Position numbers and translations under genes: made by a program
Assembly (NCBI GenBank): GCA_030386875.1
Contig: CM059562.1
Coordinates: 21,691,360-21,755,359 of the forward strand
Reading direction: 5' to 3'
Origin: Morinoia aosen
Lineage: Eukaryota > Arthropoda > Malacostraca > Amphipoda > Talitridae
DNA length: 64,000 bases
The notes under the pieces: generated by a model
Seen by the model: the letters and a program-made list of their open reading frames with translations, nothing else
What the model was told of the DNA's origin: nothing
Database searches by the model: none
In this document: piece after piece, positions 57,201 to 64,000 of the stretch
Numbering within the stretch: the first letter of the stretch is position 1
Layout: each line of letters opens with the position of its first letter

Positions 57201-57998
57201 CCTGAGGGTACCGGTAAAACGCTCCACCATGTCGTCAACTTCCAGCAGGTCATTCATTTCTTCCATCTGGGTTAGGGCTTCAAAAGTATCCCAGTTAGCA
57301 CGCTTCATGCAGTATCGAGGTTCTGCTGGCACTGGAGTAAACTCCCTTACTTCCATAACAATGGGGAAGTGGTCACTGCCATAAGTATCATCCAGAACGC
57401 TCCACAGAACATCGGGGAACATATCTGGGGTGCTGAAACTGAGGTCGATGGCGGAGGTCGTCCCTGTTTGGACGTGAAAATGAGTGGCGGCCCCAGTGTT
57501 GAGCAAACAGAAATTGGATCTCGTAATGAATTGGTTGATGAGCCTACCACGCTGGTCGCTTTGGGCGTTGCCCCAAGCCACGTGCTTTGCATTGAGGTCG
57601 CCTACCACAAAAGCGGGCCCAGGCAAATGAGTACTGATATTCTCAAAATCGGGCAACGAAAAAGGTTCAGCTGGGGGGATATACATATTGCAGATGGTGG
57701 TCATTTTCTTGTTGAACCAAAAACGGATTGCCATTGCCTGGATCTGGGTGTTCATCGGCACTTTGGAATAACCCAAGTCCTTCCTTGCAAGAACAGCTAG
57801 TCCAGATCCAGGGACAGGATTTGGTACGTGAGAGAAAGTTTCAATATTATAGTTGGCTGGTGGGGTCGGAGTTATGTCTCCCAGCATGGTCTCCTGGAGA
57901 CATATGCACAGTGGTTGTTGTTGCTGGATGATAGTCAGGAGGTCACCGTAATTCCTACGGTATCCTCTACAATTCCACTGTAAAACACTCTGCATCAT
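54288..57998 (-). CDS. LINE ORF2: endonuclease, reverse transcriptase, RNase H
   Basis: A 1,236-residue polyprotein that carries out target-primed reverse transcription. The APE-type endonuclease spans about residues 1-215 (WNCRG at 8-12, LQET with Glu36, GDLNAKH at 133-139, SDH at 208-210). The reverse transcriptase covers about 480-750 (FFDLHKAYDTVW at 576-587, EGLPQGSVLS at 633-642, YVDD at 666-669). RNase H covers about 958-1080 (YTDGS with Asp963, Glu996, Asp1020, His1063, Asp1073). A C-terminal CxxC-x7-H-x4-C zinc motif lies at 1168-1184. No internal stop, and all catalytic residues are present. Its ATG overlaps the ORF1 stop as ATGA, which suggests coupled reinitiation. Clade call is from domain layout only. 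Confidence 0.97.
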   Translation of the reverse strand: MMQSVLQWNCRGYRRNYGDLLTIIQQQQPLCICLQETMLGDITPTPPANYNIETFSHVPNPVPGSGLAVLARKDLGYSKVPMNTQIQAMAIRFWFNKKMTTICNMYIPPAEPFSLPDFENISTHLPGPAFVVGDLNAKHVAWGNAQSDQRGRLINQFITRSNFCLLNTGAATHFHVQTGTTSAIDLSFSTPDMFPDVLWSVLDDTYGSDHFPIVMEVREFTPVPAEPRYCMKRANWDTFEALTQMEEMNDLLEVDDMVERFTGTLRSAASAAIPMSRGGAPKYRVPWWNNDCAVANYERRQALRRSRRTGELADIIAYKRARAKAQFIKDAARRSSWRKYVSSLNTDTPMTKIWQRVGKMKGKYSCGRPCLEVDGILTADPQRVAAALADSFAHNSSEAQYPPAFRAQKRQREQHKPDFATETVFSYNEPITFLEIYRTLRTCNNTAPGPDGIHYQMLKRMHSSALRQLLHIFNKVWTTHVFPRDWRTATILAFAKPQKPATRTDSYRPIALTSCVCKLLERIVNVRLVRWLEAEEILNPAQFGFRQLRGTTDAVVRLQSHLVQNIAARKQSLCVFFDLHKAYDTVWRHGLLQRVYGCGLRGNLAFFVQRFLQERSFRVKVGATLSPWQTQQEGLPQGSVLSCTLFSLAVNDITSTLPADVSSSLYVDDFMIYSSSAYLPALARRVQLAINGVNDWATENGFVFSTGKTVALHFQGRCRRDPPQLLLRGVPINFAHSAKFLGLTIDDKLSWKPHLAALKSDCNRRMNLLKCVSGLAWGADRVTLLRLYRTLIRSKLDYGCTVYQYARETSLSVLDPVHHTAIRLCTGAFRTSPSVSLCVESGEPPLWLRRVQLSLQYLARLDQLPLSPTWRSVHAPSGRHLPSPYCLPSSMNYPALTAAMQLGPMRVLPVLFDCSPTWRVPVESFCPGCRVPKKESMPANILKGIFMEHILEKHANSVKIYTDGSKTGDAVGCAAVSGEIVRARRLLPETSIFSAELYGVMEALQLIEEHDCHSFTIFVDSKSVIDAAQMYNSTHPIIAEIVTKLAQFVNERKSVVICWVPAHVGISGNERADREAKQAAGSSERTLNLMVPSRDFYPRIKAAVKDLWQRNWTATTDNKLRNIKPTVREWSSSNCRARRMEVILCRLRIGHTRITHGHLMERLPQPQCERCRVPLTVVHFLVECPRYSAIRNVCFPSLRGCTEDVLIGILRENERSGFNAAALQLFLERCKLFSEI

Positions 57999-58864
57999 GT
58001 TCCCTTCTCTGGGGGCTGCTCTTTAGGATCAGGCGGTCTTTGATTTGATGGTGATTTGGTTGGTGCTGGTCTCTCCCCCCACGCGTGCAAGGGCACGGTT
58101 GGGAGAGGTCTTGGCGTAACCTTCGAGGGCAAAGCCCACACTCGTGTAAAGTCAGGCGCAGTCTCCTCTGGCACTCTTCCTACGCGGTCCAATGAACGCA
58201 CACGCTGTGCCACTGAGGGTTCCGGCTTTCTCACACTTCTGCGGCTCTCGTGAATAGTCCTTACATCTTGGGGAGGTGGCATCTCGGACTGTTTGTTCGT
58301 ACTGTAGGGGGTCGCAAGCTCCTCGTCGATTGAACGGGTCACTTCTTTCGATGCTTCCCCATGGCCAAGGGTTAAGCCGGTATTCGCCTGGGCTTCCGCG
58401 TGCGTACCACCACGACGCTTTTCTGACTCAGCTTGGCGCCTCTTACTATCAGATGCTACAGTTTCCGCTGTCCTAGCGACCTTTGTCATGGCACCACCAA
58501 CGGGTGGCGATCTCACACTCGGTATGCGTTTCCGCGATACCGAGGAGACTGCCGAACTCAGACACACAGAAACTGGGGGGTCTGCTTGAGCACAACGCGA
58601 CAGATCAGGAAGATCGCTCCGCTCAGGTCTATCAGCAGGTCGGGGTACAGCAGCGAGAGTACGGCGTGCAGCACGCGCGGCATCAGTACCTGCGGTGAGG
58701 TCCCGACCAGCAACACTGGGGGCTCCTGTCACTGCCTGGTGCACTGGCACAACAAAGCTAGGTCTTCTTGGAGGGGCCCGCACTGCAGCGGCATAGGACG
58801 TCTCTGTTCTGACGTACCTGCTGCTCACAGCACGCTTGGCTTCCCCGTAGCTTATTCTCTGCGA
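57995..58864 (-). CDS. LINE ORF1 (gag-like), 5'-truncated
   Basis: An open frame enters directly from the 5' junction and reads RISYGEAKRAVSSRYVRTET, SYAAAVRAP and then a low-complexity proline/arginine-rich C-terminus ending PEKGT. The SYxEAKR...SYAxAV pattern is the stretch that follows the zinc knuckles in ORF1 proteins of I/Jockey-type elements. The zinc knuckles themselves are missing, so roughly the N-terminal part of the RNA-binding protein was lost by 5' truncation. Any internal start would be artificial. Confidence 0.85.
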   Translation of the reverse strand, partial: SQRISYGEAKRAVSSRYVRTETSYAAAVRAPPRRPSFVVPVHQAVTGAPSVAGRDLTAGTDAARAARRTLAAVPRPADRPERSDLPDLSRCAQADPPVSVCLSSAVSSVSRKRIPSVRSPPVGGAMTKVARTAETVASDSKRRQAESEKRRGGTHAEAQANTGLTLGHGEASKEVTRSIDEELATPYSTNKQSEMPPPQDVRTIHESRRSVRKPEPSVAQRVRSLDRVGRVPEETAPDFTRVWALPSKVTPRPLPTVPLHAWGERPAPTKSPSNQRPPDPKEQPPEKGT

Positions 58865-59506
58865 TGTTTTTTTTTATGAAATCACAATACACAGTTTGAA
58901 TATGAAGTTATGTATGGAAAGTATCGAAATAAAAATTAAAACTGCATTCAATTACATCAATTGTTCATTATATTACACTTCAACACAAAATTTTATTTTT
59001 TGCTTATACCCAACACTTTGAATTTTCAACATTCATCCTGCGACTAGTTCTCGAGTTTTGATGCTAGAACAAATCCAAAGACAGTTTTAGAATCCTTGAA
59101 ACATTTCTAACAAACGCTCGTTCGGCTTTTTTCAAATTCAAATTCTTTGAAAAAATATATAGCTCTAAACCTAAAAAATTGTTGCTGATTTTTGAAATTT
59201 TAAAAATTTTTGAAAAAATAGAAAAAATTTGAATTTGAAAAAAACTGAACGCACGTTTGTTAGAAATGTTCCAAGGGTTCTAAAACTGTCTTTGTTTTTG
59301 TTCTAGCATCAAAACTGAAGGAGGAGTCCCAATCTGAAATTTCAATAAAAATATACCAAAAACACATTTTTCGTCAAAAAAAAAAAAGTGAGGCCTAAAT
59401 CGAAAAAATGACATGAGTAAAAAAGGTTTACTTTTACAAAATACATATACTGGCCAACTTTCAAACGAATCGGACTAAAAAAGTTGAAAAAGTGGGATGG
59501 TCTCCT

Positions 59507-59827
59507 TAACCACGACAAAGATGTTCCAAGAGAGGAAAGAGGAAGGCACCATTTAGTATGGAGTTGAGGGAACGCGGAATCTATGCACAAAGTGCACAAA
59601 AACAGCAAGTTAGAAAAAAAATTATGAAACGAGATCAAAATTGAAGAAGAGAGCAATAAGCGTTGAAAAAACCATAGCAGTGAACCGAAAATAGGAGGTC
59701 CGTAAAAAAACAAAAGACCTATCCTGGTTTAACATAAAAAAGACCTACACAACCCAGAGCTCGGGCCCTCAATTTCATCTTGGGACCACAAACTCCATTA
59801 GGTACAACAGCCGTCTCCCCTGAAGAG
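59507..59827 (-). mobile_element. SINE-A copy 17 duplicate (in right direct repeat)
   Basis: Same copy as at 52068 carried along in the large duplication; it is not an independent insertion. Confidence 0.9.
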
Positions 59828-60305
59828 AAAATTTGAGCGAGCAACATGCCAGTCTCGCACCTACTCCAGGGAAAGACAAATTTGAGCGAGCAACATGCCA
59901 GTCTCGCACCTACTCCAGGGAAAGACAAATTTGAGCGAGCAACATGCCAGTCTCGCACCTACTCCAGGGAAAGACAAATTTGAGCGAGCAACATGCCAGT
60001 CTCGCACCTACTCCAGGGAAAGACAAATTTGAGCGAGCAACATGCCAGTCTCGCACCTACTCCAGGGAAAGACAAATTTGAGCGAGCAACATGCCAGTCT
60101 CGCACCTACTCCAGGGAAAGACAAATTTGAGCGAGCAACATGCCAGTCTCGCACCAACTCCAGGCAAAGATAAATTTGAGCGAGCAACATGCCAGTCTCG
60201 CACCTACTCCAGGCAAAGATAAATTTGAACGAGCAACATGCCAGTCTCGCACCAACTCCAGGCAAAGATAAATTTGAACGAGCAACATGCCAGTCTCGCA
60301 CCCAC
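59828..60305. repeat. 49-bp minisatellite, about 9.8 units
   Basis: Same array as at 52388 but 245 bp shorter, exactly five units. The missing units fall in the mixed-variant right part of the array. Confidence 0.97.
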
Positions 60306-61073
60306 TCGAGGCCGAGCAGGCGTGGGTGGCGAGGTACGCAAGTTACCCAAGGAGCAGAGGTGCGCTCAAGGCCGCTCACCTCCGCAGGGAAAGTAGCCAG
60401 GCAGGCAACCGGGAACGAAGGACGTCAGATGCGCCGCTTCACTGAGGACTGTGACACTGTCACGGCACGTGTCGGCTAAATGCGGCATGCCGAGGAATTT
60501 ACGAGGTCCTCGCAATAATGGTAAGTTTGAAACAGTAATTTGCCGACCATCAAATAATATTATGAGCATTTTGTTTTCGTAAATAGCCTTTAACTTTCTC
60601 TAGAAGGATAAATTATACACAAAATGAATAATTATACACGGTTAATCAAATATAATAATTATACTCGGTTGATATACTTTACAGACCAGCAAAATTGTTA
60701 ATTCATTAATCCAGCCGCAGCATAGGAAAGTTCGTTCAAACTAAGGAGCGTGTGAAACTTTCCACACTAGGGCTTTGTTACAGGGAAATTGCAATCCTCC
60801 GTATTTATGAATGAAGCTTTCAAAATTAACTCAAATGAGCATTAGCACGCCAAATATACATTAGGAATTTGTGGTGCAGAAATAAGTTCTAATGAATAAT
60901 TTTCATTGAAACTCATTTATGAAACTTATTCCCCTATAAGCACTAATTCTCATAGATAAAAAAATCACATCCTCTCAACTCTTAAGGGGTTGTTCCAAAT
61001 ATGAATTAAACCGAAAATTCACTTGGCTTCAACTAAAGTGTAGTCGTCTCTGCAAAACAAACAACGTTCACAG

Positions 61074-62267
61074 CCGACACATTTTTGAAAAAAAATAAAT
61101 AATTTCATACCAAAACGCACATAAACATGAAAAAGAGTTTTCTGGCTCGAAGGAAACGCGAGTAGTAATTCTACAAGATATAAAAAACTTAAGGTGTACT
61201 TGGTAAATACAAGCTATTTCATGCTCCACGAAGACGCCACAACTGCGAAGCGATGCACCACAACCAACGGTGAATTGTGATAAGCTGCAGATGCCTCAAA
61301 AATAACCGCACAGAGAACAGGGCAAAGCCTTTCACTCGTTATCACACTACTTGTGTTGAATTGAATATAGTTAGTGTCTCCAACTAACACGATGCGTGGG
61401 TACAACGAGCCAGCTGGTACGGAAGTCGAAACAGCTTCACTCAAAGAGCACGGTCCCCGTGTTGTTATAATCACGACCAAATTCAGGGCGAACTGTAAAA
61501 TTTTTCACAAAAAGATATAAGCCATTAATTTTTTGTGTTCGTCTCAGTCGATTCCTAAAAACCAATTTCACAGACTTCACGCACCATTTTGACAGTGTCG
61601 AGACAATGATTTCAATACATCATTGCGAAACTCCTGAGCTTTTTGTTCAGTGAATCTCCCATTAAATGAACAACACATACGATATTGCAACTAACGCGAC
61701 CTTCCACGTTTAAAATGGGGCCTGTAAATTTGCTAACCTCGAACATTCATAAGGTCATCTCATTCTACTCGTTGATACAGCTCGGTGAGTCACGGCTACT
61801 TTAATAACAAAACTACAAATAAATCCAGTGACATTGAAATTTTCAACAGTACATAGTCCTAGAACCCAACAAAATTTTTGTAAACTTTCTTTTGAGAATT
61901 TGAATCTCCGTACCATTAAATTAGATTACACGCGACAGCCAAGCCCTCCAAAAAGATTCGAATAAATCTCTCAAAACTAATATCAACTCCGAAACCCCAG
62001 AAAAACAAAGCTCTATTACGGGGGGGTAATTGAAACGGATAATATTCAAGCAATAAGTTCGTAGATCAGAGAGGCACAGCTGCAAGCGCAGTCTCGCCCC
62101 ACTTCACAGAAGCGTAGCTCCTCACACACAAGCCGAGACGGATCATTCTAAGAACACAATAACGAATACGGCCTGAGTTAAAACGAAACGGAATCCCATT
62201 GTGTACCATGGATAGGGAGCAACACCCGCGTCTTGATACTTGATTTGCCAGATTCTATTAATCGTAG
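61074..62267. other. Stretch without recognised feature
   Basis: No gene or element recognised; open frames such as minus 61214-61480 lack motifs. Confidence 0.45.
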
Positions 62268-62401
62268 TTAACACGTTGACTACGTATTGGGACAAATATG
62301 TACCACTAGGTACATACCGTACTAGTCAATTTCCCAATTCTGCTTCTCATAACCTAACCAAATCAACCTTACAATTCGCGAAATCGTAGTTAACGTGTTA
62401 A
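62268..62401. mobile_element. Short piggyBac-type MITE (134 bp)
   Basis: TTAACACGTTGACTACG at the left and, inverted, TTAACACGTTAACTACGATT at the right, with TTAA at both borders. It shares its ends but not its middle with the 227-bp family. Confidence 0.8.
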
Positions 62402-63294
62402 ATTGATCAAATTTGACAAAAATAATCCAACGAAGTCGTTAGACTGCCAGGAATAGCTACCGTCAACGTGTCCGCCTTGTTCTATTATTTCAAGCATTAA
62501 TGGACATGTCACTGTGACCGCTAGGAGAATTTTCAGTGATGCCATTTGAAATTCACACTATTTGCTCCAGAGCGGGAGGACAAGCAGCAAAGAAGACTTC
62601 CCAGTTCACAGCTTCAAGTTTTTTGATAATGTTAATGAATCAGCCAGAGGAACAACAAAACTAACAAGAGACAGTAATGTATATTACAATTGAACTTTCA
62701 CGCTTAACTTTCAAATTGTGTACCCTTTTCTACAAAACTGTTAAGAAAACTATAAACAGGGTAAAAATATTACGGTTCTGCCTTCCCACACAGACTATGG
62801 TTGATTATTTCACATAAACAACAGAGAAAATAAGAATAACATTTCAGCGTTAACTCTTACTCAGTCGATAAATACGCACGCGTGGTGAAGGCTCACATTT
62901 ACAGCCGAGAATTGTCACGACGAAACAGTAAGGAAATAAATCAAGCAGGGGTAAGACTCATCTTTAAAGACTCTGTAAACATACAAATAACAGCAACGAA
63001 TCAAAAATCGAAGATATTCTCACGGTTCGTCAACCGCTCGAAAGAGAGTGACAAACGAGGTAATTTCACTAAGTATAACGTCACACACGCGACGTTACCC
63101 TGCCCCTCTCAGTCGAGTTATTTTGCCAACTTCATCTTAACACTGCAAAGAACAGCCCATGAACCTCTCGAGAGGCTCTCTCATCAAAGTGTTCGGAAAG
63201 ACGATAGATTTTGTTGTTTTTGCGAGTTGAAGTGCATGTTAGTAATGTGGAAAGTTAACAAATTGACTGCGAAACGGGACATATATATATGTAC
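62402..63294. other. Stretch without recognised feature
   Basis: AT-rich. A plus-strand frame from 62882 (149 codons) has no recognisable domain and is not called. Confidence 0.45.
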
Positions 63295-63308
63295 TACTAG
63301 GTTAAATT

Positions 63309-63619
63309 ATTATTATATAAGAAAGTTTTAGCCTCCCTTAACCACGATAAAGATGTTCTAAGAGAGGAAAGAGGAAGGCACCATTTAATATGGAGTTGAG
63401 GGAACGCGGAATCTATGCACAAGGTGCACAAAAACAGTAAGCTAGGAAAGAAGTTCATGGAACAAGAAAAAAGTTGAAGAAGAAAGTAGTAGGTGCTGAA
63501 AAACAGGACAGCAGTGAACCGAAAAAAGATGGTCTGTAACAAAACAAAAACCTATTTTACTACAACAAAAAGGAAGCCTACCTAACCTTTAGCTCGGGCC
63601 CACACATGGTTCCCCTGGG
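63309..63619 (-). mobile_element. SINE-A copy 18, head-truncated with target duplication
   Basis: Tail ATTATTATATAAGAAAG through GCTCGGGCCC, stopping at TTCCCCTGGG, so the last ~45 bp of head (both hairpins) are missing. It is nevertheless flanked by TACTAGGTTAAATT (63295-63308) and TACTAGGTTTAATT (63620-63633). Loss at one end with an intact duplication shows which end is 5'. Confidence 0.92.
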
Positions 63620-63633
63620 TACTAGGTTTAATT

Positions 63634-64000
63634 TCTCACTTATGCATCTGTGTAAATAAACAGCAATTCAATTATTTCAATTCCTTTTTTTTAAAGAATA
63701 AATGTAACCGTAAAAGAAAAATCTCACGCCACTAAATTTTTCACATTTTGTAGAAAAGAAACGAGTTTTTCTACCAGTAAAATCGTTTTTTACACTCAGC
63801 AACTTACAAAGTTACTTAAATAACTGTAGGAACCGCAATAACGCAGTCAACGTGTTAATCGGTTCACAGCATGGGCAGTAGTTGTGAAATTTTATATCGA
63901 AGTGCTCAAGAAAACCCCGCTCAAATAATTCAAAACCTTTCAACTAACTTACTAGGTGGCACTCAGGAGTCCCGCCCAGCATGCCGGGACGCATTTAATT
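63634..64000. other. Right edge, solitary piggyBac-type end
   Basis: CGCAGTCAACGTGTTAA (63841-63857) matches the right end of the piggyBac-type MITEs, but no partner end was found to its left. The rest is unannotated. Confidence 0.4.

Larger units (their letters stand above)
53878..58866 (-). mobile_element. I-group-like LINE, 5'-truncated, ORF2 complete (4,989 bp)
   Basis: Non-LTR retrotransposon on the minus strand: truncated ORF1 (58864-57995), complete ORF2 (57998-54288), about 410 bases of 3' UTR with a strong hairpin, and a TAC/CTA-type simple tail (53878-53894). An endonuclease-RT-RNaseH layout with a C-terminal CCHC motif is typical of the I group. The 5' end stops inside ORF1 and joins an A-run (T-run on plus). 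It is flanked on both sides by copies of the same 2.2-2.45 kb sequence, whose limits coincide with the element's own ends. Confidence 0.95.
58867..61073. repeat. Large direct repeat, right copy (2,207 bp)
   Basis: Starts in a T-run directly at the LINE 5' truncation point and ends TTCACAG, after which sequence diverges (CCGACAC versus the LINE tail). Its order matches the left copy exactly. The length difference is explained by five fewer 49-bp units and two fewer T bases. Confidence 0.96.

Noticed and set aside
51424-61073. Treating the paired 2.2-2.45 kb repeats as LTRs of a retroelement
   Set aside because: The enclosed element is a non-LTR LINE with APE-type endonuclease, 5' truncation and simple tail; the repeats contain a SINE and a minisatellite and show no LTR features.
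63841-63857. A full piggyBac-type MITE at the right edge
   Set aside because: Only one end matches; the expected left end 130-230 bases away is absent.

Overview
The window looks like nuclear DNA of an arthropod, probably an insect (order not determinable). The basis is a split vinculin gene whose exon residues match fly-type vinculin ([19 protein letters not shown]), together with canonical GT-AG introns, GC-rich exons in AT-rich introns, and a heavy load of DNA-transposon and non-LTR retroelement debris. No prokaryotic genes, tRNA, rRNA or CRISPR arrays were seen.

Left part (1-18.6 kb, minus strand): thirteen consecutive coding exons of vinculin, the actin/talin/catenin-linked adhesion adaptor. 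They total 2,091 coding bases (697 codons), and every splice phase closes. The conserved first coding exon (the MPVFHT... start) is not found. The end of D4, the proline-rich hinge and the actin-binding tail must lie left of base 2092, outside the window. The central repeat region fits two repeats rather than the three of vertebrates.

Right part (18.6-64 kb): no confident host exon. It is best read as the very long first intron and/or 5' flank of vinculin. It holds: (a) about 20 copies of a ~350-390 bp SINE-like retroposon, here called SINE-A, all in the same orientation as vinculin, with 10-14 bp target duplications, a hairpin-rich head and a TTAGA/TTA-type simple tail; (b) DNA transposons: a hAT element with a perfect 8-bp duplication, two hAT MITEs, a mariner-type element with internal deletion, a Tc1-like relic, piggyBac-type (TTAA) MITEs and an unclassified long-TIR MITE; (c) minisatellites of 27 bp and 49 bp; (d) a 5.0 kb I-group-like LINE with a complete endonuclease-RT-RNaseH ORF2 but 5'-truncated ORF1. 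The LINE is bracketed by 2.2-2.45 kb near-identical direct repeats that begin and end exactly at its own ends.

Several elements are nested with readable order: SINE-A into SINE-A, piggyBac MITE into SINE-A, piggyBac MITE into Tc1 relic, and LINE plus large duplication over an older minisatellite-bearing SINE-A copy. The most unusual signals are the LINE-associated kilobase-scale duplication, the undescribed-looking SINE-A family with its strict orientation, and a perfect inverted pair of CACGTG boxes upstream of a THAP-like fragment.
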